NCBI GenBank assembly: GCA_044871085.1
Contig: JBIOZI010000298.1
Span: forward strand, 1-35,937
DNA from: CADEED01 sp044871085
GTDB taxonomy: Bacteria > Pseudomonadota > Gammaproteobacteria > Steroidobacterales > Steroidobacteraceae
DNA: 35,937 nucleotides
Direction of reading: 5' to 3'
A program made the position numbers and the translations under genes. The notes beneath the pieces were generated by a model. That model made no database searches and was not told the origin of the DNA. It saw nothing but the letters and a program-made list of their open reading frames with translations. Below, piece after piece: positions 8,296 through 18,200 of this stretch (position 1 is its first letter; every line of letters begins with the position of its first letter).

Positions 8296-10635
8296 ATGAA
8301 GACCCTAGCGCTTCTGGCCGCGGGCTGCGCGTCATTTCTGTTCACGGCTTCGATTCCGGCGCAAACGCCCGGCGCGAACAAATACATCGTCGAGAATCTC
8401 GGGCGCGGCGTCGTCGCGCTGCGCACCGCGGACGCATCGGTGTATGTCGGCTGGCGCCTGCTCGGCACCGATCCGGCCGACGTGGCCTTCAACCTGTACC
8501 GTTCCACGGGCGGCGGCGTGGCGGTGAAGCTCAACGACACGCCGCTCGTGGCGACCACCGATTTTCTCGACACCAGCGCCGATCTCACGCAGAGCAATGC
8601 GTACAGCGTGCGTCCCGTGCTGCGGAACACCGAGCTCGCCGCGAGCGCGGCCTTCACGCTGGGCGCGAGCGCCGCGGTGCAGGGCTATCTCACCGTGCCG
8701 CTGCAGCGTCCGCCGGGGGCCAGTGTCGAAGTGCCGGCGGGCAACCCCACCCAGGCGTTCACCTACAGCCCCAACGATGCGAGCGTCGCCGACCTCGACG
8801 GCGACGGCGAATACGAAATCGTGCTCAAGTGGGATCCCTCGAACTCGCGCGACAACGCCTCCGCCGGTCTCGCGGGGCGCGCGCTCATCGACGCATACAA
8901 GCTCGACGGCACGCGGCTGTGGCGCATCGACCTGGGGCGCAACATCCGTGCCGGCGCGCACTACACGCAGTTCATCGTGTACGACCTGGACGGCGACGGC
9001 AAAGCCGAAGTGGCATGCAAGACCGCCGACGGCACCGTCGACGGTGTCGGCACCGTGATCGGCGACCCGGCGAAGGACTACCGCTCGCTGATCGTGCCCA
9101 CCGACGGCATCCAGGTGCCCGCCACCAACGACGTGCGCTACGGCAAGACGCTCGCCGGCCCCGAGTATTTCACGATCTTCGACGGGCTCACCGGCCGCGC
9201 GCTCGCCACCACTAACTACCTGCCCGGACGCGACCCCATCGACAGCTGGGGCGGCATCGGCGGCAACGGCAACAACGACAACACCGGCAACCGCGGCGAC
9301 CGCTTCCTCGCGGGCCTCGCGTATCTCGACGGGCAGCGCCCGAGCGTCATCATGGCGCGCGGCTACTACGGCCGCACCGTGCTCGCGGCCTGGGACTGGC
9401 GCCCGGTCAATGGGCAGTCACAGCTCACCTCGCGCTGGGTGTACGACACCGGCCGCTCGAACGGCAATGGTTTCCCATGGGCGGGCTCGAACCCATTCAA
9501 CGGCCAGGGCTATCACAGCCTGTCCATCGCCGACGTGGATCACGACGGCAGGGATGAAATCGTCTACGGCTCGATGGTGGTCGACGACAACGGCACGGGC
9601 CTGTTCTCCACCGGCCTGCGCCACGGCGACGCGCTGCACGTCAGCGATCTCGTGCCCTCACGCCCCGGCCTCGAGGTGTTCGGCGTGCACGAGAGCGAGG
9701 GCAACACGCTGTCGCTCCTGAGTCCCGGCATGGCGCTGTACGACGCGGCGACGGGAGAGATCCTCTGGAGCTTCGTGCCGGGCCGCGACGTCGGCCGCGG
9801 CCTCGCGGCCGACATCGATCCGCGCACGCCCGGCTACGAATTCTGGGGAGCGGGCGAAGTCGGGCTGCTGGACGGGCAGGGCAACCGCGTCTCCGCTGCG
9901 CCAAGCGCCACGAATTTCGCCGCCTGGTGGGATGCGGATCCGCTGCGCGAAATCGAGGATCAGAACTGGATCAGCAAGTGGGACTGGAATACGGAATCAC
10001 TGGTCCGCCTCATGACGGCGGACGGTGCCGGCTCCAACAACGGCACCAAGGCGAACGCGGTGCTCTCCGGCGACATCCTCGGCGACTGGCGCGAAGAGGT
10101 GATCTTCCGCGGCAATGACAACGCCAGCCTGCGCATCTACTCGACCAGCATCCCGGCGACGAGCCGCATGTACACGCTCATGCACGATCCACAGTACCGC
10201 GAGGCCATCGCCTGGCAGAACGTGGGCTACAACCAGCCGCCGCATCCGTCGTTCTTCATCGGTGACGGCATGGCCGCGCCACCGGTGCCGAACGTCACGC
10301 ATCGCGATACCCAGTCCCCGGCGTTCGCCGTGCTCGCGCCCTCGCAGGACACGCTGGCGCCGGCCGACTCGCGTTTCGTGCTGGTGAACATCGCCGCCGA
10401 GCTCGTCGACCTGCTCGACGTCGCACCCACCGCGCGCATCGTCAACGTGACCAGCAGCGAGACCGCCTCGAATCCGCGCCAGGCATTTCCGTTCCGGCAG
10501 GTGGGCCCGCTGGCACTGCAGCTGCGCGCGGAGCGATACAACGCCGCGACCGGCCGCACGTACACCATCGACGTCGAGGGTCGCGACGCCGCCGGCAATA
10601 CCGTGCGCCGCTCGGTCACCGTACGCGTGCCCTGA
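8296..10635 (+). CDS. Secreted rhamnogalacturonan lyase, polysaccharide lyase family 11
   Basis: The 779-residue protein has a signal peptide (MKTLALLAAGCASFLFTA, with cleavage likely after S-I-P-A-Q). ATG 8296 is chosen for this; an upstream ATG would add 24 unrelated residues. It shows the PL11/YesW-type eight-bladed propeller with repeated calcium-binding loops: DLDGDGEYEIVLKWDPSNS, GAHYTQFIVYDLDGDGKAEV and DVDHDGRDEIVYG. It also has CKTADGT and NQPPHPSFFIGDGM, both typical of the family. PL11 enzymes cleave the rhamnogalacturonan-I backbone of pectin by beta-elimination. The last 110 or so residues, after the lyase domain, look like an Ig/FN3-like beta domain. No other pectin-degrading gene is adjacent, and a strong terminator follows. 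Confidence 0.93.
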   Translation: MKTLALLAAGCASFLFTASIPAQTPGANKYIVENLGRGVVALRTADASVYVGWRLLGTDPADVAFNLYRSTGGGVAVKLNDTPLVATTDFLDTSADLTQSNAYSVRPVLRNTELAASAAFTLGASAAVQGYLTVPLQRPPGASVEVPAGNPTQAFTYSPNDASVADLDGDGEYEIVLKWDPSNSRDNASAGLAGRALIDAYKLDGTRLWRIDLGRNIRAGAHYTQFIVYDLDGDGKAEVACKTADGTVDGVGTVIGDPAKDYRSLIVPTDGIQVPATNDVRYGKTLAGPEYFTIFDGLTGRALATTNYLPGRDPIDSWGGIGGNGNNDNTGNRGDRFLAGLAYLDGQRPSVIMARGYYGRTVLAAWDWRPVNGQSQLTSRWVYDTGRSNGNGFPWAGSNPFNGQGYHSLSIADVDHDGRDEIVYGSMVVDDNGTGLFSTGLRHGDALHVSDLVPSRPGLEVFGVHESEGNTLSLLSPGMALYDAATGEILWSFVPGRDVGRGLAADIDPRTPGYEFWGAGEVGLLDGQGNRVSAAPSATNFAAWWDADPLREIEDQNWISKWDWNTESLVRLMTADGAGSNNGTKANAVLSGDILGDWREEVIFRGNDNASLRIYSTSIPATSRMYTLMHDPQYREAIAWQNVGYNQPPHPSFFIGDGMAAPPVPNVTHRDTQSPAFAVLAPSQDTLAPADSRFVLVNIAAELVDLLDVAPTARIVNVTSSETASNPRQAFPFRQVGPLALQLRAERYNAATGRTYTIDVEGRDAAGNTVRRSVTVRVP

Positions 10636-10672
10636 CGCCGCGCTTCGAAATCCGGTCTTCTGAAACTTCAAT

Positions 10673-10701
10673 GCCCCCGTGTTTCCGCACGGGGGCTTTT
10701 T
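10673..10701 (+). terminator. Rho-independent terminator of the rhamnogalacturonan lyase gene
   Basis: A perfect 9-bp stem GCCCCCGTG / CACGGGGGC with a six-base loop is followed by TTTTT. It lies 38 bases past the lyase stop and is the clearest intrinsic terminator in the window. Confidence 0.9.
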
Positions 10702-11068
10702 CTCGCTCTTCGCAAGATGAGCCGTCCACCTACTACGCCATTCCTAGAAAGTTCTTTTCACACCCGCGTTCCGGGGACCATGATGTCGCGCTCTTCGCGC
10801 GTCGCGCCGGAGCAGCCCGTGACGTCGAGGCCGGCAGGCGGACGGGCACGCGGTAGTCGGGCTTTGGAGCGGCGGTCTTTCGGATGTAGTGGCACGAAGC
10901 CGTCACGCGAAACCCGCGCCGGCATGCTGAGCTGCGGAGTCACGCTCACGCCATTCCCGAACTAAGGACGGCGGTTTTGATCGGTCGACCACGGCCTGCT
11001 GGAGAGCCGCCGCGGAAAAGAACGAATACCGCGGGACCGGCCGCCTGCCGGCCACGGACACGGACTAG
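10702..11068. other. Intergenic region with no supported gene
   Basis: About 370 bases between the lyase terminator and the stop of the S8 peptidase on the other strand. Short frames on both strands (such as 10717-10965 + and 10758-10949 -) have no recognisable domain, no good ribosome site and unconvincing composition. A GC-rich inverted repeat (GCCGG near 11036-11056) just past the peptidase stop could slow transcription, but no T-run follows it. Confidence 0.5.
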
Positions 11069-13213
11069 CTACTCCGGCGCCACCCACGCATTGATCGACA
11101 TCGACGTCGCAGTCCCAACGCTCCCCCCGATTGGGCTCGGATATCCCATCACCCACGGAATGTCGCCCGAATAGGCCTGGCCCTTGCTCCAGATATAGCC
11201 CGCGTCCCAGACGTAGCCGGCATCCCACACATAGCCCGCGTCCCAGATGAAGCCCGCATCCCAGATGAAACCCGCGTCCCAGATGAAGCCGTTCGGGCTG
11301 GTCACCGCGAACCTGCCGTCGAGCAGTTGCCGCACGCCGCCCATGTAATGCTGCGTGCCGTTGAGATCGGCGCTGATGTTCAGGCCCTGGTTCGCGCAGT
11401 TGGAGACGGTCGTGGCCGGGTAGACAGCGGCTTTCGCGTCCACCAGGCCCGTGCCCTGCTGCAGCACCGAGTAGGCAAGATCGCCGTTCGCCTTCACGGC
11501 GGGCTTGGCGGTCGAGATGATGCGGCACTTCACCTGGTCGGGCGTGAGGCCCGAATTCTGGCTGAGCACCAGTGCCGCCACTCCCGACACCGCGGCCGCC
11601 GACTGCGACGTGCCGGACATGGTGAAGAAATCACCATTGTTCATGTAGGTGGGATGGTCGACTGCGACCTTCATGTACGTCGCCATGAAGCCCCAGACGT
11701 GGCCGCCCGGCGCGACGACATCCGGCTTCACGAATCCTTCGAACGTCGGACCGGTGGCCGAGAACGAGGCGAGCCGGTCGTCGTGCTTGTTGTTGGTGTA
11801 GGTGTCGGTCATCGCGCCGACCGTGATGACGTACGGCACGTTGCCGGGCACGCCCACGGTCTGCGGCAGCGGTCCGCTGTTGCCCGCTGATACGACGACG
11901 ACGATGCCGGATTGCCAGGCGCGCATCACGGCTTTGTTGAGCGGATCGTCCCAGTAGCGCGAACGCGCCGGGGCCCCTAGCGAAAGATTCAGCACGCGGA
12001 TGGCGTACTGCAGGCGATTGGTGACCACCCAGTCGATGCCGCGGATGACGGAGGCGTAGCTGCCGGAGCCGTCTTCGGCGAATGCCTTGACCGAGATGAT
12101 CTTCGCGTCGGGCGCGACGCCGAAGAAGCGGCCGACGCTGTCCTTGCGGCTGCTGGCGATGAGGCTGGTGATGTGCGTGCCGTGGCCGTTGGTATCGGTG
12201 GACACACCGGTCCAGTTCGAATCGACGACGTTTCGCACGGCGTCGTACTGCACGAGGATGCGGCCGGTGCCGCCGCTGTCCTTGTTCAGCGAGTCGACGT
12301 CCCAGTACCCGGTGTCGATGATGGCGACGCCGACGTTGCCGCGAATGCCGTTCTTGTGCAGATCGGCCGCGTTGACGTCGACGGGCTGCGGGTCACCCTC
12401 GCCGAAGGCGGTCGAGTAGTCGATCTCGACATCGTCGATGTCCACCCAATCACCCGGGAAGGCATTGTCCATCGAGCTGGCGAAGCGGATCGCCGTATTG
12501 CGGCCGCGGAATGCCGTGATGTCGTAGCTCTTGGAGATGAAGCCCGAGTCGTTGCCGGCTCCGGTGATGCGGCCGACCTCGGTCCAGCTCGAGCCGCCGT
12601 TGGCGCTTGCCTGGATCGCGACGTAGTCGCCGGAATCGAGGTTGGCGCGCGAGTACTTGAGCTTGAGCGTGACGCAGGGGGAGCTCGAAGGCGTAGCCGC
12701 GCGGCGATAGATGGCGCCGTTGCCGCCGATGATCAGCCGCTTGCCGCCGCGTTCGATCCAGCCGATCGAGACCTTGCCGTCGAAGGGCGAGTTGTTGTCG
12801 TTCTGCTCGACCCAGTCGCCGTACCAGCGATGCGAGCCGTCGTCGTTGCCGAACGACCCGTATTCGAAGTTGTCGCGCACGCTCGCGGCGGCCTGCGTCA
12901 TCACGATGGTGTTCGTGGTGATCTGCTTGACGCCGGGGGTCTTGAGCACCTGCGCATGCTGGGCAGCGGTCAGATCGGCTTCGACCGCGTCGATGACGCC
13001 GAGCCGAGAGGTGACTGTACCGCCGGCCGAAACTACGGCCTCGGCGGCTTTGTCGGTGCTCGCGGCTTCGACGATGTAACTGAGCGCGGGGCCGGCATCG
13101 GAAACGCCGGCGGACGGAGGCGTGCCGGACGTCGCAGCCGAGCACGACACCAGCACCGCCAGAGAGACTGCTCCCAGGACACGAGCAGCCAACCCACGCA
13201 CATTTACCTTCAT
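11069..13213 (-). CDS. S8 subtilisin-like serine peptidase, predicted lipoprotein with C-terminal W-D-A repeats
   Basis: 714 residues. A signal peptide ends in the lipobox LVSC (Cys24). Residues 45-105 look like an I9-type inhibitory propeptide. Residues about 112-268 form an extra beta-rich domain (DNFEYGSFGNDDGSHRWYGD to VDIDDVEIDYS) resembling jelly-roll domains. The S8 catalytic domain follows with Asp300 (VAIIDTG), His344 (NGHGTH), Asn445 (VSAGNSG) and Ser536 (GTSQSAA). Residues 642-677 are six tandem hexapeptides G-[FY]-[IV]-W-[DS]-[AK]. The catalytic set is complete, so an active cell-surface or exported protease is expected. A CRP-like motif lies about 110 bases upstream. The natural substrate is unknown, and the repeat tail might bind the envelope or aid secretion. 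Confidence 0.93.
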   Translation of the reverse strand: MKVNVRGLAARVLGAVSLAVLVSCSAATSGTPPSAGVSDAGPALSYIVEAASTDKAAEAVVSAGGTVTSRLGVIDAVEADLTAAQHAQVLKTPGVKQITTNTIVMTQAAASVRDNFEYGSFGNDDGSHRWYGDWVEQNDNNSPFDGKVSIGWIERGGKRLIIGGNGAIYRRAATPSSSPCVTLKLKYSRANLDSGDYVAIQASANGGSSWTEVGRITGAGNDSGFISKSYDITAFRGRNTAIRFASSMDNAFPGDWVDIDDVEIDYSTAFGEGDPQPVDVNAADLHKNGIRGNVGVAIIDTGYWDVDSLNKDSGGTGRILVQYDAVRNVVDSNWTGVSTDTNGHGTHITSLIASSRKDSVGRFFGVAPDAKIISVKAFAEDGSGSYASVIRGIDWVVTNRLQYAIRVLNLSLGAPARSRYWDDPLNKAVMRAWQSGIVVVVSAGNSGPLPQTVGVPGNVPYVITVGAMTDTYTNNKHDDRLASFSATGPTFEGFVKPDVVAPGGHVWGFMATYMKVAVDHPTYMNNGDFFTMSGTSQSAAAVSGVAALVLSQNSGLTPDQVKCRIISTAKPAVKANGDLAYSVLQQGTGLVDAKAAVYPATTVSNCANQGLNISADLNGTQHYMGGVRQLLDGRFAVTSPNGFIWDAGFIWDAGFIWDAGYVWDAGYVWDAGYIWSKGQAYSGDIPWVMGYPSPIGGSVGTATSMSINAWVAPE
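11183..11290 (-). repeat. Six in-frame 18-bp tandem repeats encoding W-D-A hexapeptides
   Basis: On the minus strand, six near-identical 18-base units encode GFIWDA three times, GYVWDA twice and GYIWSK once. The unit is an exact multiple of three, so copy number can change without frameshift. The units differ mainly at synonymous or conservative positions. Confidence 0.92.
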
Positions 13214-13321
13214 CGACTTTTCGCCTCTTTAGTGGCCCCAGTCCGCTTGCGCGAACGTGAGTATTAAAGGGCTGTCAGGGTTTTTCGCAGCGTGCGTGTG
13301 TGACGTGGCTCTCGGGAAAAT

Positions 13322-13337
13322 TGTGACGGGCGTCAAA
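13322..13337. promoter_or_regulatory. Candidate CRP/Clp-like site upstream of the S8 peptidase
   Basis: TGTGA-CGGGCG-TCAAA resembles the CRP-family half-sites TGTGA-N6-TCACA and shares 13 of its first 14 bases with a site at 18607-18622. It overlaps a wider inverted repeat TGACGGG-N13-CCCGTCA (13324-13350). It lies about 110 bases before the peptidase start on the minus strand. No regulator gene of this family is in the window, so this is motif evidence only. Confidence 0.35.
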
Positions 13338-13393
13338 TAAGGCCCCGTCAAATCGTGAGCTATGACAAAGAACCCGCCGATAAGTCACATCGA

Positions 13394-13506
13394 AATGGGG
13401 ACATTCCTCGTTTCCTAGCAAACGGGGACAGGCCTGTTTGCCGCAGGGAGAACGCCGGCCGATGAAGCCTGTCCCCGTTTGCTAGGAAACGAGGAATGTC
13501 CCCATT
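13394..13506. repeat. GGGGACA-type inverted repeat, copy 2, with perfect 40-bp arms and two cores per arm
   Basis: Arms 13394-13433 and 13467-13506 are perfect reverse complements by eye, with a 33-base loop. Each arm holds two GGGGACA cores, one followed by TTCCTC and one by GGC, as if one element were nested in another. The distal arm runs into the TAA of the EAL-protein gene (13505-13507), so it would form a very strong hairpin right at that gene's end. Confidence 0.9.
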
Positions 13507-15190
13507 ACCGGGCGGCGAGCTTGGAGACAGTGGCGGGCGCGACCGCGGCGCCGGGCAGGACTTTCTCGAGCAGGTTGGGCAACGGGGTGGCCGCGCAGAA
13601 CAGGTGGCCCTGGCCCTCGTGGCATTGCTCGGCGACCAGGAATTGCGCCTGGGCCTCGGTCTCTATGCCCTCGGCGACGATGCGCAGTCCGAACGCGTGC
13701 CCCAGCGCGATGGCCGCGCGGCACACCGCGCGCGCCTCGTGGTCGTGCCCGACTTCCTCCACGAACGAGCGGTCGATCATGATGCCGTCGAGCGGACTGT
13801 TGCGCAGCTTGCCAAGCGACACGTAGCCGGTGCCGAAATCGTCGATGAGCACGCGCACGCCCTGGCCGCGCAGCTGATGCAGGGCGGCGAGGCCGGAGCG
13901 GCCGGTGGACAGCATCTGCTCGGTGATCTCGAGATCGAGATGCGATGGCTCGATGCCCGCTTCGCCGGCGGAGTTGGCCACGTCCTCGGCGAGACTCTCC
14001 GCGGACAGATATTGGCGGCCGACGTTCACCGACACGCGCAGGTGCGGGTAGCCACGGTCCGAAAGTAGTTTGAGATCGCGGCAGGCGCGCCGCAGCACCC
14101 AGCGGCCGAGTGTCACGGACAGCCCGGAAAGCTCGGCCATGGGCAGGAATTCCGAAGTCGGCACCAGGCCGCGGATCTTGTGCGGCCAGCGCAGGAACGC
14201 CTCCACGGCGACGATCTCGCGCGTGGCCAGCTTGTAACGCGGCTGGTAGTGGAGCTCCAGCTCGTCGTTCTGCACCGCCTGCGTGAGCTCTTTCTGCCAG
14301 TCGAGCCGCGTGAGCGAAGCGAGGCGCAGGGTGTCCGAATAGAAAGTGACGAGCCGGTCCTCGCCCTGCCGACGCCCCGAATCGAGCGTGGTGAGCGCGC
14401 GCTCGATGAGCTCGATGGCGCGGTCGCCGTCGGTGCCCGACAGCGTGACCCCGGCCTGTGGCGCGAGCTGGAAGATCTGGCCGTCCAGATCCACCGGATG
14501 CTTCAGCGCCTTCATGATCTTGTTCATGGCGTCGTCGGCGTCGCCGCGCGCACGGATGTCGGTGAGCACGACGCCGATGACGTCGTCGGACACGCGCGCC
14601 AGCCGCGGCAGGTTGGTGCGCGGCTCGGGCAGGTTCTCGCCGATCACGCGCGCCGCCGCCTCGAGCAGCCGGTTGGCCAGCGCCGAGTCGAACACGCGTT
14701 GATAGGTGACGTAGCCGCCGATGTGGATGAGCGCGATGCCCACGGTATCTTCGCGCAGCGCGGCCATGTCGAGCGCCATGCGCAGCGACTTCTCGAAGCC
14801 GTCGCGATGCGGCAGCATCGCGCTCGAGCCCTGTGGATACAGCCCGGAATCGTTGGCCGTCGCGCCCTGGCCCAGGTCGCGGCACACGATGAGCACGCGG
14901 TCGAAGCCCTGCACCTGGAAGCGCATCTCGAGGTTGAGGTCGCCTTCCTGGTAGCGATGCTGCGCGGGTTTGCGGGTCTTGAGGATGCGTCGCACGGTCT
15001 GCATGACGTGCGACGCGATGGACTCGGGCCACAGCGTGTCGATGCCGTTGCCGGGCAGCTCGTCTTCGGCGGAGACCACGCCACGCATGGCGTTGCCGCC
15101 GACGCAGGAGAGGATGATGCCGTCGCGCCGCGCGATGAGCGCGAGATCGGGGAGGGAGCGTGCCAGCGCGTCGCGGATGTCGCTATCCAT
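13505..15190 (-). CDS. Degenerate GGDEF-EAL protein, likely c-di-GMP sensor or impaired phosphodiesterase
   Basis: 561 residues. A PAS-like N-terminus (about 1-110) precedes a GGDEF-like domain (about 125-285) in which the signature is replaced by ARVSDDVIGVV, so it should not make c-di-GMP. The EAL domain (about 295-545) keeps Glu330 (as EAF rather than EAL), Asn389 (VSVNV), the EITE glutamates (421/424), Asp450-Asp451 (DDFGTG), Glu507 (AEGIE) and Gln527. The usually essential lysine of K-I-D-R-S-F is Met471 (GIMIDRSFV). In characterised EAL enzymes such as RocR that lysine is needed for catalysis, so weak or no hydrolysis is inferred. ATG 15190 has GGAAGGAAG upstream and lies 21 bases after the diguanylate cyclase gene, so the two are probably an operon. 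Confidence 0.9.
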   Translation of the reverse strand: MDSDIRDALARSLPDLALIARRDGIILSCVGGNAMRGVVSAEDELPGNGIDTLWPESIASHVMQTVRRILKTRKPAQHRYQEGDLNLEMRFQVQGFDRVLIVCRDLGQGATANDSGLYPQGSSAMLPHRDGFEKSLRMALDMAALREDTVGIALIHIGGYVTYQRVFDSALANRLLEAAARVIGENLPEPRTNLPRLARVSDDVIGVVLTDIRARGDADDAMNKIMKALKHPVDLDGQIFQLAPQAGVTLSGTDGDRAIELIERALTTLDSGRRQGEDRLVTFYSDTLRLASLTRLDWQKELTQAVQNDELELHYQPRYKLATREIVAVEAFLRWPHKIRGLVPTSEFLPMAELSGLSVTLGRWVLRRACRDLKLLSDRGYPHLRVSVNVGRQYLSAESLAEDVANSAGEAGIEPSHLDLEITEQMLSTGRSGLAALHQLRGQGVRVLIDDFGTGYVSLGKLRNSPLDGIMIDRSFVEEVGHDHEARAVCRAAIALGHAFGLRIVAEGIETEAQAQFLVAEQCHEGQGHLFCAATPLPNLLEKVLPGAAVAPATVSKLAAR

Positions 15191-15211
15191 GCCTAACTTC
15201 TTCCTTCCCGG

Positions 15212-18200
15212 TCAGCGGGCTTCGCCGCGCAGGATCCTGAGCGAGTTGACGGTGTCGTCGCTGCCGCGAGTCGACATCTGCTCGATGATGACGCCATTGG
15301 CGATGAGTCCATCCACGTTCGATTCCACCGCCCCGATGACCGAGCTCAGCGTGCCCACGTGCTCCGTGCCGAACCAGCCGCGCCAGGCGTTGCGCGCGCG
15401 CTTCGCGCGATACAGCGCGAGGTCCGCGATTTTGACCGCATGTTCCCAGCTGACGGCATCGGGCTTTCCCGGAACGAACGGCAGGCAAGTGAGACCTATT
15501 GAGCAACTCGTTCGAACGACCGCGCCCCGCGGCAGCACGCACTTCATCTTGGCGATGCGTTCCCGAATCCTTTCCGCCAGCATGCAGGCGTGCTCGACGT
15601 GCTGCGCGTGCGCCACCACCACGAATTCGTCTCCGCCCCAGCGTGCCAGCACGTCGTCGGGGCGGATGGCGGTGCGCAGGGTCTTGCCCACTTCCATGAT
15701 CAGCTCGTCGCCGGCGGCGTGGCCGTGCTGGTCGTTGATGGGCTTCAGCGCGTCCAGGTCGATGATCATGATCGCGAGGCCGTGGTTCTTCTCGCGCGCG
15801 GCGATCAGGCGCGGGAACTGCTCCATGAGATAGCGGCGGTTCGCGAGCCCGGTCAGGGTGTCGGTGAGGCTGGCCATCTCGAGGCGGCGATTGGCGTCCT
15901 CGAGCTCGCGATTGCGTTGCGCGAGCTCGTACGTGCGGTCTTCCACCTGCTGCTCGAGCTCGAGGCGGTTGGCGGTGGCCCGCGCGATGCGGCGCTGCTG
16001 CGCGTACCAGACGGCCAGCAGCATGAGCAGCGCGAAGAGCGTGTAGCCCACGAAGGCGAGCGGCGAGGCCCACGGCGAGGGCGCGACGATGATGGGAAGG
16101 GCGAGGTTCTGCGTGCTCCAGACGCCGTCGCTGTTGCTGGCGCGCACCCGGAAGACGTATTTGCCGCCCGGCAGGTTGGTGTACGTCGCCGCGCGGCGCT
16201 CGTCGGCGCGCACCCAGCCGCTGTCGAAGCCGTCCAGCTTGTATTCGTACCGGTTGGCGCGCGGGTCGGCGTAGTCGAGCGCAGCGAACTTGAGCGTGAT
16301 GACGTCTTCCTTGTGTCCGAGCTCGAGCCGCTCGATGCGCTCCTCGGGCACTCCGGTGACGCCGGGTGTGTTGAGCTTCAGGAACTGCGTGAGCACGACG
16401 CGCGGCGGACGCTCGTTGAATTCGAGCACCTCCGGATAGAACGAGTTGAAGCCGCCGGTGCCGCCGAAGAACAGCTTGCCGCTGCGGTCGCGGTAGTGCG
16501 CGCCGAAATTGAATTCCTCGCCCTGCAGGCCGTGCAGCCGGTGGAAGCGCTGGATCGCCCAGCCATTCGCGCTCGGCGTCTTGGGGTCGAGGCGCGCCAA
16601 ACCGAAGTTCGTGCTGATCCAGATGTTGCCGGTGCCGTCGGCGCGCAGCCCGTAGATCGAATTGTTGGGCAGCCCCTGTGCCTCGGAGATGTTCTTGAAG
16701 CGCAGCCCGGTCGCGGCCTCGCTGGGGTTGAGCACGCGGTCGATGCCGCCGCCGCGCGTGCCGATCCACACGCCGCCCGCGTCGTCGACCAGTATCGAGT
16801 AGATAGTGTCTGCCGACAGCGAGTCGAGCTGCTTTGGGTCGCGCTTGTAATAATAGAGACGGCGGGTCTTGAGGTCCCAGACGTTGAGGCCGCCGCCGTC
16901 GGTGCCGATCCACACGTGGCCCGCGCGGTCGCGCGCCAGCGCGGTGACGCGGCCGCTCGACAGGTGCAGGCCATCCTCCGGGCCCGCGCGCAGGTTCTCG
17001 AACCGGTGGGTGGCCGGGTCGAGGCGCGAGATGCCGCCGCCGAACGTGCCCACCCACAGTTGTTTGTCGACCTCGAGCAGGCTCATGATGCCGGGCGCCG
17101 CGAGGCTGGTCGGGACGGCCGGATCGTGTAGATAGACTTCGGCGCGCAGCGTCTGCGGATCCACGCGGTTGAGCCCGCCGCCCATGGTGCCGACCCACAC
17201 GGCGCCGTCGGCGCCCTCGAGCATGGCCATGACGCGGTCGTCGCTCAGCGTGCCGCGGACGCCCGCGGCGTGGCGCACGACGCCGCTGACCTTGCTGGAC
17301 GCGCGGTCCAGCAGGTTGATGCCGCCGCCGAAGGTGCCGATCCACAGCCGGCCGAGCCTGTCCTCGGCGAACGAGGTGATGTTGCGATCGGTGAAGCCTT
17401 CCTCCGCGCTGGCGCGGAAGTGGCCGAACGACCAGGTGCGCGGGTTCCACTTGGCGAGACCGCCGAGCTTCGTGCCGATCCAGAGGCTGCCACCGCGATC
17501 CTCGAACAGCGACACGATGTAGTCGTCGGGCAGCGAGCGGGGCTCCGCCTCGTCGCGGCGGTACAGAGAGAACGTCTCGTCGGCGGTGTCGAACCAGGCG
17601 AGACCCCGGATGAAGCCCACCCACAGCCGCCCGTGCGTGTCGATCAGCAGCGCCTGCACGCGGTTGTCGCCCAGGCGGCTGTCGCGGTAGGCGCGCAAGC
17701 GGTCGCCGCGTTGATCGAGGCGGGCGAGTCCCGCATCCGTGCCCACCCACACCGCGCCATCGGCGGATTCGGCGATGGCGCGCACGCGCAGCGGCTGACC
17801 GGCGGCGACCAGCTCCGTGGGCAGCGTGAGCCGCGTGACGTCCAAATTGGCGGCCGAGAGACGGTCCAGGCCGCTCGCGGAGCCGATCAGCGTGTCGCCA
17901 CCGCGCAGGTGCACGATGCTGAAAATGGAATCGTCGGAGATGGAATTCCGATCGGTGTTCGAGTGACGGATGCGTCGCAGCTCACCACTGCGCGGATCGA
18001 AGATCGCGACGCCCGCATCCCGCGAGCCGAGCCACAGCCTGCCGAGGCGATCGCGCGCCAGCGCGCGCACCCGTTGCAGATCCGGCGCATCGCGCAGCGC
18101 GGGTGGTGCTTCGAGCAGGCCGGTCGAGGCGCTGCGGAACACCACGCCGCCACCGTCGGTCGCGATCCACAGGCCATCTTCACTCGACACCAACGCCGCG

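Noticed and set aside
10717..10965. Short open frames on both strands in the lyase-peptidase gap
   Set aside because: No recognisable domain, no ribosome site and no consistent third-position bias.
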